From assembly GCA_003993805.1 (NCBI GenBank), contig RSEF01000006.1, forward strand, positions 30,918,453 to 30,982,452: a stretch of 64,000 nucleotides of DNA, read 5' to 3'. Positions 27,888 to 41,085 of the stretch are shown in pieces. Every line of letters begins with the position of its first letter. Position 1 is the stretch's first letter. The notes beneath the pieces were generated by a model, which worked only from the letters and a program-made list of their open reading frames with translations, was not told the DNA's origin and searched no databases. The DNA is from Himantopus leucocephalus. Lineage: Eukaryota; Chordata; Aves; Charadriiformes; Recurvirostridae. The position numbers and the translations under genes were made by a program.

Positions 27888-28045
27888 AGAGATGGTAGAG
27901 ACCAGTCAGAGGTCTAGAAAATATGATCTCTGAAGAAAGACTGTGTGAACTGGGGCTCTTTTAGATTAAAAAAGAGAAAGCTAGGGCAAGGTGACCTCCC
28001 TTCCAGCTTTCTATTTCCATGGTAATAAAAGGAGGATCACTCCAT
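27888..28045 (+). mobile_element. Degraded CR1-type LINE segment
   Basis: The stretch follows the order of an internal CR1/amniote LINE 3' region in + orientation: AGGTCTAGAAAATATGATCT, then TGAAGAAAGACTGTGTGAAC, TGGGGCTCTTTTAGATT, AAAAAGAGAAAGCTAGG, and an ATAAAAGG near the end (consensus 'ggtctggaaaacatga.c', 'tgaagaaagattgaaagaactggg', 'ttgtttagtctgg', 'gaagagaagactgagg'). Divergence is high, so this is an old copy, in the opposite orientation to the one at 22.2 kb. Limits are approximate. Confidence 0.5.
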
Positions 28046-28837
28046 TCAAAGACATATTCGTACCTTTCAGGAAATGAAAATTACTTCTGTAGAAAAGTTG
28101 AACTGTCACCTATCCTACTGATCTATACAAAGGAATAAGGGGGCATCAGTGTCCTTTTACTCCCAGAATAGGTGGGAAAGTATCTTGCATAGGATGGCTG
28201 GACTTTGTTTATATGCAGGAGAGTGGGGTGTTGAGTAAATTCTTGCTCTTGCTAGAGTGCTCTTTGTCTATTGTTTTATTATTTTATTAATATTTATTAT
28301 ATAAATGTTTAGCTAATAGATCAGATGATGCTTGGAACTATGTGGTATTAAACCAGTAAATAAATAACTAGTTTTTAACTGTGGGTGGTAAATGTATTTA
28401 CAAATATCTTCACAAGGAGCACCTGGCCACCTCATCAAGTCTTGACAACACAGCTTTCTAGCAAGACTCCTAATCAATAACATACACGAAGTATATGCTA
28501 TATGGCCATATACTTTTCACTGGGATAATAAATGGTGTTTTAGTTTCTGAAAACCATCTTTATAAAATGGAAATGACTCTCGCAAACAATCAGATAAAAG
28601 GTGGTGGAAAGTGAACCCAGTCAAAACTGGTATAAACTAATTGGGAAATTGTCTGTTCACTCTTCTCCAAATAGTCTGCGATAACATTCACGGGTTCTTT
28701 TTTTGCTTTGCTTACAGGAGTGCAGAGAGATGCCTTTTCTTTTTCTGTGGCAGGGGGTATTGCATACATGATGCTGTAAGAACAGGTAGGCAGAGGATGG
28801 AGAAGATGGGTGGAAGAAAGGCTGCATTACAAAAGCT

Positions 28838-28960
28838 ATTCCAGATTTAGAAATGAAAAGGAGATAAATAGAACGCTGTGACCTGCCCATATTGAAAATC
28901 AGTGGTAGAATCAAGCCTAGGACTCAAGTTTCTTGATGCCTTGTTTACTCTCTGGCATGG
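28838..28960 (-). repeat. MIR-like ancient SINE fragment
   Basis: The + strand resembles the reverse complement of MIR: CCAGATTTAGAAATGAAAAG (consensus 'cattttacagatgaggaaac'), then a diverged 'gaggt.aagtgacttgccca' block ending GTGACCTGCCCAT, then AATCAGTGGTAGAATCAAGC (consensus 'agtcagtggcagagc.ggga'), and GGACTCAAGTTTCTTGATG (consensus 'gaacccaggtctcctgac'). The order is conserved and the copy is old. Confidence 0.6.
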
Positions 28961-31900
28961 TTTCTCAAAACCAATCCTGTTTATCTTCCTTGACTGTGCT
29001 TATATATGTAGGTTGCTACTCTGCCTCTGCATTTTCAACCTGTCCAATGCAATGGAGAGTTAGCAGCATAGAAGGTTTTAAATTGATGCTTTTTCAGATT
29101 GTGTTCACATTTAGCTTATTTTTTTTTAATACAGCAGGAACACTCACCATGTGAAATTGCTAATATTTTCAGTTGATTAGACGGAGTAACATTCCAAAGG
29201 TTACCGGTTCTATTTCTGAGAAATTACAGCAATGCTCTCCGTCTTTTGGACAATTGCTGCAGAGACTGGTATAAATGTGGCACATTTGTTCTTGTATTTT
29301 TTTTTTTAATTTTATTCTTGAGATTCTGCTTGGGAAGGAGTTGTTTTAAAAATTCATTATTATTTGATTGCAAGTTGGATGTCAGCCAACTAAATTTTTG
29401 AATTTGAAAGAAAATGCAGCATCAGCTTCTCTGGAACTATAATGGAATGAAACCCTCCAAGCGCTCATTAAAAGAGCTCCTGACGTCTAGCAAAATTAGA
29501 TGAGGTGTAAATCACTGAACTACCATATGTGGGTTTGAAATGGAATATTTAATTCTGTAGAATCCAAACCCAAGGCAAAAAAGAAATTTAACTACACTAG
29601 CAAAATATTTTGATGATGGAAGAAGCAATACCATTTTACAGGTTTTATGTTTAATGTTTAATTTTAAAAAATATTTATTGAGGGAATGCCCATCGATAGC
29701 TACATTGTTATCTAGCATATAGGCAAATGCTTGAGAAATAATGCAAAAGCGCAATAATAACTTTCCTCCACTGAAGAGTTTCTCCAGGCTGTAAAAATAG
29801 TATTGGAAAATTCTGATTGTAGAAGCCTCATCATAATAATTATTTCTTCCCTTAGCTTCCTCCTGATAATTTTGTGCCCTTTGATTCAGCTCGTATCAAG
29901 GGAAGTTTGCTATTGCTCCTCAGTCACTGAAGGATGGAGTTGGTTCTATTGTGGAGGTAGAAGGGATAAGGAGCTATGATTTCCCTTGTATTCAAAATGC
30001 AGCTGAAAAGTGCTGTTTCTTCAATAACAATAACAGTAGTACTACTAGTAAATATTTCTATTCCTGTTCTTTCCGTTGACTCTCGTTGGGATTGGGGCTT
30101 CATTATTCTGACACCATGCAAGTTTCAAAGAAAAAATGCCTGCCCTGACGTCTTTGTAAACAGACATAAGGAAAGGGATGTGGGCGCATCACCTGAACAA
30201 ATAAATACACAGAAAAACAGTCTCACTTTGTTATACATGAAGTAAGTTTGATGATTTTGGTCCCTCCTGTCTCTATTTGAACTATAGCTTTGTGATATGA
30301 TTGTTTATTATATGGTTTTTACAGTAATTTAAATTGTCAGGCTGTGATTCAGCCTTTAACTGAACTCTCGAGAATAAAGGTGAGATGGTGTTGTTTTATC
30401 ATTATTATTATCTAAGCACCTTTATGAAAGCAGGCAAGGATTTGTTTCAAATGCCACGAAACTGTAACTGCCCCAACATGAAAACCAATTTAAACAGGAA
30501 AACATGTTTGTTTTCTTGTTTATATTGCACATAAGAATGGAATACTTCTGTACAGAAATGTACTTCCTTGTGAGGGGACGGATGAATAGACTTTGATTCC
30601 TCAAAGAGAGCTACTTGTTTGTCTCTTCAAGCCAGACAAGGTGGGACTCATGAATTACATTTTAAGAGGAATCACTTTGAAGGCAAGGGAGAGATCACGT
30701 GAGAAAACCAACATTTGAAGAAACCTTATGCAGAGTTTCAAATTTATTAAGAATAAAGACATTCTTCAGAAAAGGAACGAGCTTTGAAAGTCTCAGGACG
30801 TGCAGCACTGTGCTAAGAATAAGGAAGAGATTTGGTCCCTTCAATTGTTCTCTGGAGTGGGGAAGAGGAGCAGTGGGAGTGTGTTGGGATCAAAGGATGC
30901 CTGGTAATTTATTTTGTGCCCTTTTCTACAGCTACTTTGATATCCAGCATAAGCTGAAATGAATAATGTTCATTTCTTGAGGAAAATATGGTGCATTTGA
31001 AAACCAGTGTTCAAATGAGCAATAATCCAGTCTGGCTTCCTTTGTGTTACCCAAAGCAGCAGTGTCTTCAGCTTGAGATAAGGGTAGGAAGACTGCTTAA
31101 TTTCAAAGGTTTTCACTTTTATCTTAGACTGGGAAATCTGAATACTTTAATGGGTTTAGGTTTTTAATTTAATTCCAGGTTGCTCATCATTTCACCTTTC
31201 AGCTGGGCTATAGAGATAATTCAATCATATTTCCCTTGACAAGTCATCTGAATTATGCTCATATTTCTCTGCAGATGTGAAAATCAGCTGCCATAATAGA
31301 GAGCGTGACAGACACTTTTGCCTTCCCTCCCTCTTTCTCCCTTAATTTAGGGACTGTTCTGGTCTTGCTCCATAATGCAGATGTCCTCTGACACAGGCAC
31401 ATGAAAGACAGCCCTTGTATGAAAATGTAATGCGGTACTTCTGCATAGAGACAATGCCAAAAGGTTTGGAAATAAGGCCAGAGAGCAGTCATCAGGCAAG
31501 GAAGGGGTCAAATATGCACAAACAGTGTATTTTAGAGGTTTGTGGAGTGTGGGCTCTATTTTTGCCCAGAGTTCAAATAGCGTACTGATTTCTTTACATA
31601 CTTTCTCCCCTTCATAATTATTTTCCATGAAGACTCCTTTTTATTTTCTTTTTCCAGAGCTATTCCGTTGCTCTCCAGCATCTAAGCAGTTCTTAACTTC
31701 AGACCTGAATATGTGAACACACAAGAGGATTCTCTGATCTGATTCTTGACCCCAAATGGGTGATCAAGAAAAACACAAATATGAGGTAGTAGTTTCTTAA
31801 ATTAAAATTCTTCTGTTAGACTTTACAAATTAATTTTGTGTGTGAAAGGTCTTCTCGTGGAGGTACCCCAACCAAGCTCAAGCATTTCACAGATTTGGGT

Positions 31901-34900
31901 GAAGGCACGCTAAAATGAATGTCATGACCTTTCCATGCTCAGATAAGGTCTGTCTTTTTAATGTTCACCTTCCTTTTGAGGTCACTAAACTTGAAGCTAA
32001 ATTTTTTCCCCAACATTCATTTCATCACCTCTGTTTTTATGCCGCTCCTGAAGGTCAAGACAGTGACAGCTGCTTGGGAGTTAACCTGTGCAGAACCACA
32101 CCGTGCTTTGCTGCTTTTAGAAGTCCTCAGGTGTGAACTGCTACCATCACCCCACGGAGACGTTCCTGCTTTCTTTGCTATAGGCAGCTAACTGTACTAC
32201 CAGCGTTTCCTTCTACTTAAGAGGTAAACAGGCATCAAAGGCACATAAAACACCTTCCCCTTGAGGCCCAGACTGTAATTCCTGAGTTCATTCTCTTTAA
32301 CTGACCACACAAACCTGCGAAAGCTCAGGTCTAAACCTACCCTTCACATGATATGCTGTTGTTCTGCTGGGTTTCTGATGTTCTCCAGAGATGCGGGCAT
32401 TCATTCATTCATTCATTTTTGCCCAAAATACTCACAGGAAACATTCATACTGTTTGCTATTTATAAAATTGGCATTCATTTATAAAATTGGCATTCATTT
32501 ATATTTGGCAGGTTTTCATACACAACCCTGGACATCAAACAGCCTTTTTATTCAAGGCATTTTTGGTGCCTGACTGAAGATGGTCCCTTTCAGCTGGGGA
32601 AGTAACACCAGGATCTTTCTTCTTCATACAGGCAGCTTCTAGAATAAGGTGTGTATGTAGGTGATGGTATGTGAACTAAAAAAAAAAAAAAAGAGCCTGG
32701 AACAATTGCAAAATTTTAGAAGCGTGCTGCTGTGTGTGTTTGTCCACATGCATGCTCATGTGTGTGCACATGTATTTTCTCACAGGACCGTGTGAGACTA
32801 ACACAGGCTGATGGGTGATGTAGGTAACAATACAGCATCCTTTTCTAAGTCATAAACACTAGTCCTATTCTTTACATGAACTCTCTGCACTATGCTGCTT
32901 TGCCAGAACCATGAATGCTAATGGAATTAAAAAAAAAACCAAAAACAACCAAACAGGTTATTTTCTGGGTGATTGTTGTGTTTTGTGTTGTTTTGTTTTG
33001 TTTTTAAAGTAATTCAGATAATGCAAAATGAAAGAGGAATAGGTGGATAGGTGAAACATGTTGAAGAACACTTATTTTAAAATCCAATTTAAAAATAAAG
33101 GTAGACTGGACTGTTAAACAAAACCTCATAAATCCAAGAGAAACTCTTCTTTCAAATATGATAAACAGTATTTTTGTCTTTAATTATTTTCAAAAGAGTT
33201 TTATAAGCTCTGTTTTACTATGCTACCTTTTGATTTAAGAGGGTGCACTTTTAAATTCTCCTCATGTAAAAGTGAGGAGTATTTTGTTATCATTTCTTTT
33301 AGTCTAGGGTTACTTCCAACTGCTCTCAGATTAGTAAAATACCCTGTATTTTTCTAGGGTCAGCATGGAAAATAAATAAAAGGCCAAATTTAGAAATAAT
33401 GGAAAAAGATTATTTGGGTTGATATAAACAATAAAGAAAGCAAACAGATAAGATCAATTCCTTTCCATGAAGTTAAAGCTTTAAGTTAACATTAAGTTAA
33501 AACTTCATAACTTGCCTTACATTATGTCAGTCAATTACATAGACAAAGTTTATCAAATTATTCTTGTTGGTGTAATTAGACATTTGAATTATTTAAACGG
33601 ATGGAAAGTGGCTCAGCCCAAATAATGATTTTTCTCACTTTGTTTTTGGTAAATCAGAAAAATGAGGGAAGGGAGAAAATACAGGAGCACAAAATACAGT
33701 AAACTTAATTATACCGCTGTGTAAAACGGTGTTGTGAAGTAAGAATACTTCACATTAAAATTTTTTCGATGAGATTTTATTAAACCTTCCTATTCTCACA
33801 CTTTCTTATAGCCTGAAGCTATTTGTCTTCATGGCATAATAAGCCTATTTGTAGTTAGTGGTATAACCCATCCAGAGGGTTCCCTTTCATTATGTCATTC
33901 TTGATCTTGATACTGACGCACAGGTAATAACTTTTCTTGCCAATGATGAAGCCACGGACCTGCTCCATGAGATGTAGTCGAAAATCATATTTCATAATCT
34001 TGTTTTTAACATCATGTTAATATTTAGTATGACCATGTGCAACTCTGACAGAAGTAAACTGTGATACATGGAATTAATTTCAGTGGGCCAGATGCATGCC
34101 TCATCTTACAACGACAGTGGACAGTTGAAGTCAACATGGCTGGGAAAGGCCCCTGAGAAAATGAAACTCCGCCATCTGTCTTTGCTTCAAGCTTGCGAAA
34201 TTGCTTTTAGAGGACTTAAAGAAGTACAGCATCAGTATGAGATGGAGAATTTGGAGAGGAAAACAGGTCAAATACGATTGGCAAGCCATTGTAATGTGAT
34301 ATAATCCCTGTGGAAAACTGCAGTCTTCTGATACAAAGCAGTATAGATACATATTACTATTTCAAGCATAAATCTGTCCCATTTGAAGTGAATAGGAATA
34401 TTATCATTTTGTGCTTCAGAATTTTTTATTTTATTGTGGCTTGCTTGTGCTATTTCTTTATACTTACTGTTATATATGTGTCATTTTTTCTCCATTTCAT
34501 GATTTTCTTTTAGATTTTCAGATCATTAAAGAGTTCTTGATGCAATCATGTTAATTTTTTATATACTTCTAATCTTTTCTCCATGTTAGGATAATTTGCT
34601 GTTGTGCCTTTATCTCTTGCATTCCTTTTTTCCTTATCACATCTCAGATACTTGCATTTCCCTGAGCTATTTGAAGTCCATTACCCTTATTTTGTTATTC
34701 GCAATTTAAAGGAAGAATGGAAGACTTATCATTTTTATGATCTTTTTCACTTGAATTAACTTCCACTTTAAGATTCTCAACCACTTCCTCTTAAGGAATT
34801 TGAATTAAATCTAAAATAGCTACTTTCTGTGTAATTTCCTCCACTTCATGAAAGAAAAAAGCGGTCCCTAGCGCATCTGAAGAATTGAATAGACAATGTC

Positions 34901-36956
34901 CTGCCTTACTGTTTTTTTCAAACAGATCCTCAGCTAGTTGTATTCCCATCTAACCACTAGGTCCTGCCATGTAGGTCTTTCCAGTTTCTGCCCCTTGGAT
35001 ACCTCTAACAGTTGCTATGTTGAAAAAGCCTCCTGATCAAAAAATCTTTGGTTTACACACTATGTGTACTTCACTTTTTTCTTTCCCATATTTCAACCGG
35101 TATTCAACAGATCTTCCTGTCACTTTTTCCTAGACTTCAGAAGAAGAAAATCTGCCCTTCACAAGCCACACCACCTGACTTTGCCTATGGCTGTTCTTCT
35201 AGAATATGCTATGCCCTTCCGTAACTACATTCCAGTATCGTTGTTTACCCAGCCATACTGGCTATGCCAGTTTGGCCACACTCAGGTACCCGGACCATAA
35301 GGGCCCTTCCATCTCAGGCTGCCATGTCTGTGGATCTACCTTTCAGATATCTGATGGCTCACTTCACATTCTCCCTTTCTGCTTACATTTTTTCCCTTTC
35401 TCTCCTCCCCGTCTTGGCTTTGATGATAGATATTGTGAATTTATACCCTGAGAAGGGGAGGAGGTAAAGCCTGCAGAATTATTTTGTTGGTGCCTTTTAA
35501 AACTAGTTCAAAGCCTCGCTCATGAAGAGCAACTTGCCAGGCTGGGAAGAAGGTTTTCCTCAGCAGTTCATCTTACCGACAGCTATCCTGCACGCCCACC
35601 TTCACACCGCCTGTGCAGCCAGACCTCCTCCCTGTCATGAGCTGGGACTTTATCCCTAGCTGATGGCACGGATAAGGTCAGCATCTCTACTCGTAGCTTC
35701 TTCAGCCTCACTCATATCGTACCTGCAGTCACACCAGTGCCCAAGTACGCTAACAGGAGATGCCACATGCAGCGATGTTTTGCTCTTTTGTGGCAATATC
35801 CATATGTTTAGGTATGTGTAAACTTGTTACTTCAGGGAAATAAGGTGATTCTTAAAAATTATTACTTCTACCGTTATTTCAAACTGCAGATATGGAAGGT
35901 ATTACTTCATATCTTCATGAAAATAAATGTCTTAAGCTAATTAAATAACTGCTTGTGTGCTTGTCAAAATATTATATTTATACATGAGAATTATTTCTTC
36001 AAATTACTGAAAATAATTTCATTGAATTAATACAATATGCCAGTTAGATTCCTGGAATATAATGTCTGTTTCAACATTAATACTGAGGGAAAATTTAATC
36101 TATGCAGTTCTTTTTTGACATCTGTATAGCAGACAAGACAGGGATCAATGCATGCATAACCTCTCATTTTTGCCAATTTTATGCAAATTAAAGGGCAAAA
36201 AAGACTATCATTTTATTCCATTATTCCATTATGCCTAGTACAATTATTGTTTCATTATCCCTGTTGCAGCCTATTTGATGTACTTGTTTTTCCACTTCTT
36301 GCATGTATCACTTTCCAAAGTTTAATAGTACAACTACTCAAGTAATAACTGAGAAAAAAAAGAAGTAATTCTTTTAAATACATAAAAGGGAATGAACAGG
36401 AAAACTTACTAAACTCCAAAGGTAGTAACTGGAAAGGAAAATGCAATTTTAGGAAAGGCAAATCATTTTGTTACAGTGTTCAATCAAAATATTGAGAAAT
36501 CAAGTATTAGAGAAGTTACGACAGTAGCCATTTTTAAAAGAAGAGTAAGAAATCAACATGAGTTTGTATCGAAATAGCATCACTAAGACTAGACAATATC
36601 ACTCCGAAGGAGCTGAATTGTAATATAAATACAAAGATGGAAATTGTATTAATAAAATACTCATTGGACTGTTGATTTAACAGCTACCAAACATTTTACT
36701 TTTTTTTTTTTTTAAAGACATGAAGTTTGTCAGTCTGAAAATATGGACTGAAAAGTCATGTTTTAGTTGTCTTTGAAGAAATTGGTGTAGGACTTACAAA
36801 GCTCTTGAGGGAAGTATAATGTGAGGAGGAAAAACCAGTGAGCCACTAATAATAAATGCAGTCTTCCTAAGTCTTGCAAAGAAAAAACAGTGGATAAGAA
36901 AAAATTAGAACTTACGGTTTATTTTGATTTTCAAAATCTTTTAGTAAGGCTTTTTT
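28961..36956. other. Intergenic DNA with minor repeats
   Basis: AT-rich DNA with no recognisable gene. Minor items are a (CATT)n run at about 32398-32417, a 19-bp tandem repeat at 32460-32508, an A15 run at 32678-32692, a TG/CA-rich stretch near 32722-32770, a perfect 8-bp hairpin (GTGAAGTA/TACTTCAC) at 33734-33753, and T runs near 36700. Open frames here are short and AT-driven. Confidence 0.5.
32398..32508. repeat. (CATT)n run plus 19-bp tandem repeat
   Basis: About five CATT units at 32398-32417 are followed at 32460-32508 by a 19-bp unit, TTTATAAAATTGGCATTCA, present twice in full and partly a third time. The 19-mer itself ends in CATTCA, so the two arrays may share an origin by slippage. 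Confidence 0.8.
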
Positions 36957-37380
36957 TACAATCATTCAGCAAACTAGCTCTATCCAGAAAAATGTGGAAA
37001 CCTGTGCTAAATTCTCAAGATGGAATATAAATCCCAGTAAGGTCAATGGATTTTCATTACCATCAAATAAATTTTTCAGCATTTTGCTGAAACTTATGAA
37101 TAAAAAGAACAAATACGGAAAAAAAGGCAGCAGTGGTATGAATCCCAAAGATCATTTCCTGATCATTCAGCAATACAATCATTCAGCAATCTAGCTCTAT
37201 CCAGAAAAATGCGGAAACCTGTGCTAAATTCTCAAGATGGAGTATAAATCCCAGTAAGGTCAATGGATTTTCATTACCATCAAATAATTTTTTCAGCATT
37301 TTACTGAAACTTATGAATAAAAAGAACAAATACGGAAATAAAGGCAGCAGTGGTATGAATCCCAAAGATCATTTCCTGAT
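36957..37380. repeat. Near-identical tandem duplication, period 217 bp
   Basis: Copy 1 (36957-37163) and copy 2 (37174-37380) are 207 bp each and differ at about six positions, so they are roughly 97% identical. The 10-bp spacer CATTCAGCAA is itself a third copy of the sequence near the start of each unit (36963-36972), so ATCATTCAGCAA occurs three times around the junction. The high identity points to a recent duplication. It gives matching stop-bounded frames on the - strand of each copy (60 codons); I regard these as by-products of the duplication and not genes. Confidence 0.93.
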
Positions 37381-39655
37381 TTAGAAAAGGATGAGAGAAA
37401 ATAACTCAAAATAAATGCTTTCTCAGCTAGAAAAAGTCTAATAGTCGTGTCCCTTTGGGATCATTAAGGGTATTGGATAAATTCAGTATACCTACTAATG
37501 ATGTGTAAGAAAGGTTGAATTGTGAGATGGAGCTTTCCTGACAAGGAAAAAATGCCCCAGCTTAGTCAAGATTAAGCAGGATTGTGAGAAACTCCAGCAG
37601 GAATAGCAGTGAAAATGAAATGCAGCAGAACGGATGCAGAATAATACTCAACAGAACGGACATTTGCAGTGGAAAATGTCAGTGTTTTCCACATAATTTG
37701 TAATGTATTGCAGGATGCATCAAGGTTTCAGCATGGCATACAATTACACATCTACTCAATGGAAAGACATCTAAAAATGTTTTATTTCAAAAAAAATCAA
37801 AGGATCATACTAAGAGTCAAGATCAATGTCAGCAGATTCATTCAGTCATAGATGGAAAAGCTATCAGGTATAGCTTGGTTATTTAATTCTTACAATCTGT
37901 ACAGAAAGTATATAAAAACATAATAGGACTTTATTTCCTGGTTCAGTAGACTTTTATTTGACAGCAGAGAGGTGGTTCAAATAATGACAACGTCATTGTC
38001 AGTGCTGACAGAACTTGGTTTTGTCTGGTCTCTGTTTTTCAGAAGTCTTTTTCATCTTTAAATGGACCTGAAGCCAGCTTGCAATTTACCCTGTTATTCT
38101 TGATCCAAAGTCCACCATTTTAAAATAAGTGTGTAAAAATGTAATTTCTTTTTATCCTGATGAAAAAATTCTGCAAAGGAACAAACATTTCAGTAAAAGT
38201 CTGACTTTTTCTTTGTAGGATAGATTTTACACCTTGGCATATGCACACGCATAAAAAATATAGAACTAACCCTAACATTTTTTTTCTCCAGATATTGGCT
38301 TTTGATAAAATAAAATAAACATTAATTTCTCCTTCTTTTGTTTTGTAGTTCTTTCTGAGTTTGGTAAGCTTCCTACTGCATTTACAGCCTTTATTGTATG
38401 GCAGTTTGCTCGCCAGTGCTTATTGGAGATTATGGTAACAAATGTGTCTTACTGCTGTAGCGAAATACATGCACAGGTGTTAAGAAAGGTAAGGTTTTCT
38501 GTCAATGTTTCATTTTAGAAGGGTGCCAGCAAATCTTCTGTGAACTTTATTTCTTTCTAAATTAAAAAAAAAAAAAGAGTAGGCAGGGGAAGGCTTATAT
38601 TTTTAATCTTATAAAATTGATGCCTCCCAAGAGTTGACTTAGCGGATAAGACAAATATGAACAGAAAATTGTAACCTGCATTATTCTGTTAGCACTAGAA
38701 TATGCAGAGTGGGGAAAAATTTGTTTTACCTCATGGAAGAGACTAATGGCTTTCATATCAGAAGGGGTTATGTGGAATGGCTCAGGTGACTCAGTGTCGC
38801 TCAATGAAAAATTAGCATGGGATTCAGGAAAAAAGCCCTATGTTGTCCTCCATCCAAACTGTCATGTGCATATTCGGAAAGAAAAGGGAAAGCCTACACT
38901 GAAGTTACACTTGTAAGGTTCTGTAAGAAGCCGGTGCAGTGCACACCATAAAGCCCGTACCTTGCTCTGATGTGTTAAACTAGAACAGCTCTTGAAATTG
39001 TATCAAATCACTCTGCAGCTATTACCTCCACTACAGCAATCTGCATGCTAGTTTTACCAATATGTCATAAGGCCAGCTCAGATCTATATATCCCTGCCCA
39101 GCAGCAGTACAGAGCTTGGCCCCTTTTACTTAATGAGTCTGATAATGTCTGTCCCAAGGAGAAGGGAAAGGGCATAGAAAACATTTGTTTCTCTTAATAT
39201 CCTTGCAAAGAGGTCAACCGCAAAGGTAACCTTTTTTTTTCCCTCTTCTCTTCAGCCGGTTATATTGTTCTTCTCAACATCACTGCAAAAATACGTCTGC
39301 ACTAGATACCCTAAATAGGACTAAGCATCCTTAAGGAAAGATGTTGTCTGCATCAAGGTTTGATTGGTGTCAGCCTGTAGAAGAGGGCCAGCAGGGCAGG
39401 GAGGGAGGTGTATGCATGTGTGTGTGGGGCGTATGGAGGAGAGGATGGATTCTGCTATATTCTTGTCCTCGGGGTCTTGCAGAAATTCTGAACAACTGAA
39501 GAAGACTGTGTTTGAGGGCTGTTTCCATTTATCCACTCCGCACTGCCCCAAATAGATCTTTAAACATACTTTATGCTGTTTTGCTGAATAAACACAAATG
39601 CATCAGTATTCTTCTCCTTGTATACTAGTGCTTAGGTTTTGATAGCAACAGCTAA
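37381..39655. other. Intergenic DNA, nothing recognised
   Basis: AT-rich sequence. A stretch at 38340-38490 has a T-rich tract ending TTTTGTAG and a following GTAAGGTT, which look like weak acceptor and donor sites around about 130 bases (38350-38487). No recognisable protein is encoded, so I do not call an exon. Confidence 0.45.
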
Positions 39656-39722
39656 GAATCACAGAATCATAGAATGGTTAGAGTGGGAAGGAACCATAAA
39701 GATCATCTAGTTGTAAATTCTA
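39656..39722 (-). mobile_element. CR1 LINE 3' end (short)
   Basis: AGAATCACAGAATCATAGAA followed by TGGTTAGAGTGGGAAGGAACC and AAAGATCATCTAGTT is the reverse complement of an avian CR1 3' terminus (consensus 'aatcatagaatggtt.gggttggaaggaacc..aaagatcatctagtt'). Only about 65 bp survive and the right edge is diffuse. The octamer-type end is present on the left, as expected for a 3' end. Confidence 0.85.
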
Positions 39723-40260
39723 CCCAAGGCATTTTAGTACATTAGTCCTTCAAAAGCGTAAGCGATTTCTGTGTCAAGAACTGGAAGGATGAAAGGTGTA
39801 AAATGTTACACTTCCAAGAAAAGTGGAACTTACAGATATGCATGTAACGATGAAAGGATTGACAGATCTGACTTCTCTCAGCCCGATCTGTTAAATTCAT
39901 CTGACACCAAAAAAATCCCGTCACATCAGCATAGAAGAGAACCAATATTGGCATTTGCACGTCATTCATTTCCTAGGGTTATGAACTATCTACTGCATTG
40001 ATGTGACATACAGCAGCCAAAAGGTTTGCATTCCTTCATTTTCATTGCTCGTTCCATTTCGCCAGGACATAGCTCTCCAATGTTTCCTCCTCACTGTTTG
40101 AATCTAGAAACATTTATAGTTGTGTTTAGGTTTTTAGTTATGGTTGCTTATGCAGTAAAAGCACTGTCATACAATTCTCTGCACCTCATATAACCATCCT
40201 AGTCCCCTTCTGATGGCCTATTTGTGTTTTTCCTCCAGCTTCATAGAATTACCTAAAAAC

Positions 40261-40352
40261 CTCTCCTCTCCTCTCCTCTCCTCTCCTCTCCTCTCCTCTC
40301 CTCTNNNNNNNNNNNNNNNNNNNNNNNNNNCTCCTCTCCTCTCCTCTCCTCT
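40261..40352. repeat. (CTCTC)n pentanucleotide microsatellite with gap
   Basis: A pure polypyrimidine array of the unit CTCTC runs from 40261 to 40304 and resumes from 40331 to 40352. The 26 N in between (40305-40330) are an assembly gap whose true length is unknown. All units are in the same phase and strand, giving an uninterrupted purine/pyrimidine mirror-type tract that could form triplex DNA. Confidence 0.97.
40305..40330. other. Assembly gap (26 N)
   Basis: Run of N inside the (CTCTC)n array; the real array length is unknown. Confidence 0.99.
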
Positions 40353-41023
40353 TTTTTTCATTCAATACTAAAGAAGAAACTTGGCATTTAATGAACAAAT
40401 GCACACTGATCATTGTGCTTTTGAACAGATCTCTTGCCTGGTAAAGGACTGTTGAGCGCTTAGCTTTGCTGTGAATGTTAATTTCAAAAATTTGGCTGAC
40501 TTGTGTAGATCTGAAGCAAAATCTTACTTCAGTCTGAGAAAAAGATGGTGCTGGCTTTAGAACTTTTTTGGTTGGTATAAAGGAATTGAGAAAGTGGAGG
40601 AGGAACGTATCTCCCTGCCATGGTAAGCAAAACTATTGCTTAAAGTGTTTCTGGATTAAAGAGTAGTCTTGAACTGACTCTGTGTCTTGGACTATAATCT
40701 CCCGCATTTCTGGTCTCATAGTGTTATTTAACAGAGGATAGTTGTTCAGCAGCCTTAATCACATGTAATATTGTACAATTAGCAGACTGTTCGACAAAGG
40801 CTTCAGCCTCAGCTTTTTTTATAAAATATAAAGCAGCAACACAATTTCCATTTCCTCTCTTTGCATGAACTCACCAATTCATTACAAAACACATACAAAG
40901 AGACGTCTAATAGCTAAGAAATGTGTCTGATCCAGAACAATGAAGTGATCTATCCCAGCTCTGTTAGGAGGACAATGTACAGAGTCCTGCACCAAGAGCG
41001 GCTTGCGGGCCTCCTGACATCCT

Positions 41024-41085
41024 CTGGAATGAAACCAGGCAAATCACTTTTCACCTCTGTTTTCCCCGCACACTTTCAGGTATTC
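41024..41085 (+). repeat. Possible MIR remnant
   Basis: Short match in order to the MIR core/3' half in + orientation: a GGCAAATCACTT block, then CACCTCTG and TTTTCCCC. A central part is missing. The match is short enough that chance remains possible. Confidence 0.35.

Noticed and set aside
36966..37365. Paired 60-codon frames on the - strand in the tandem duplication
   Set aside because: They are the same non-coding unit present twice and carry no coding signature.
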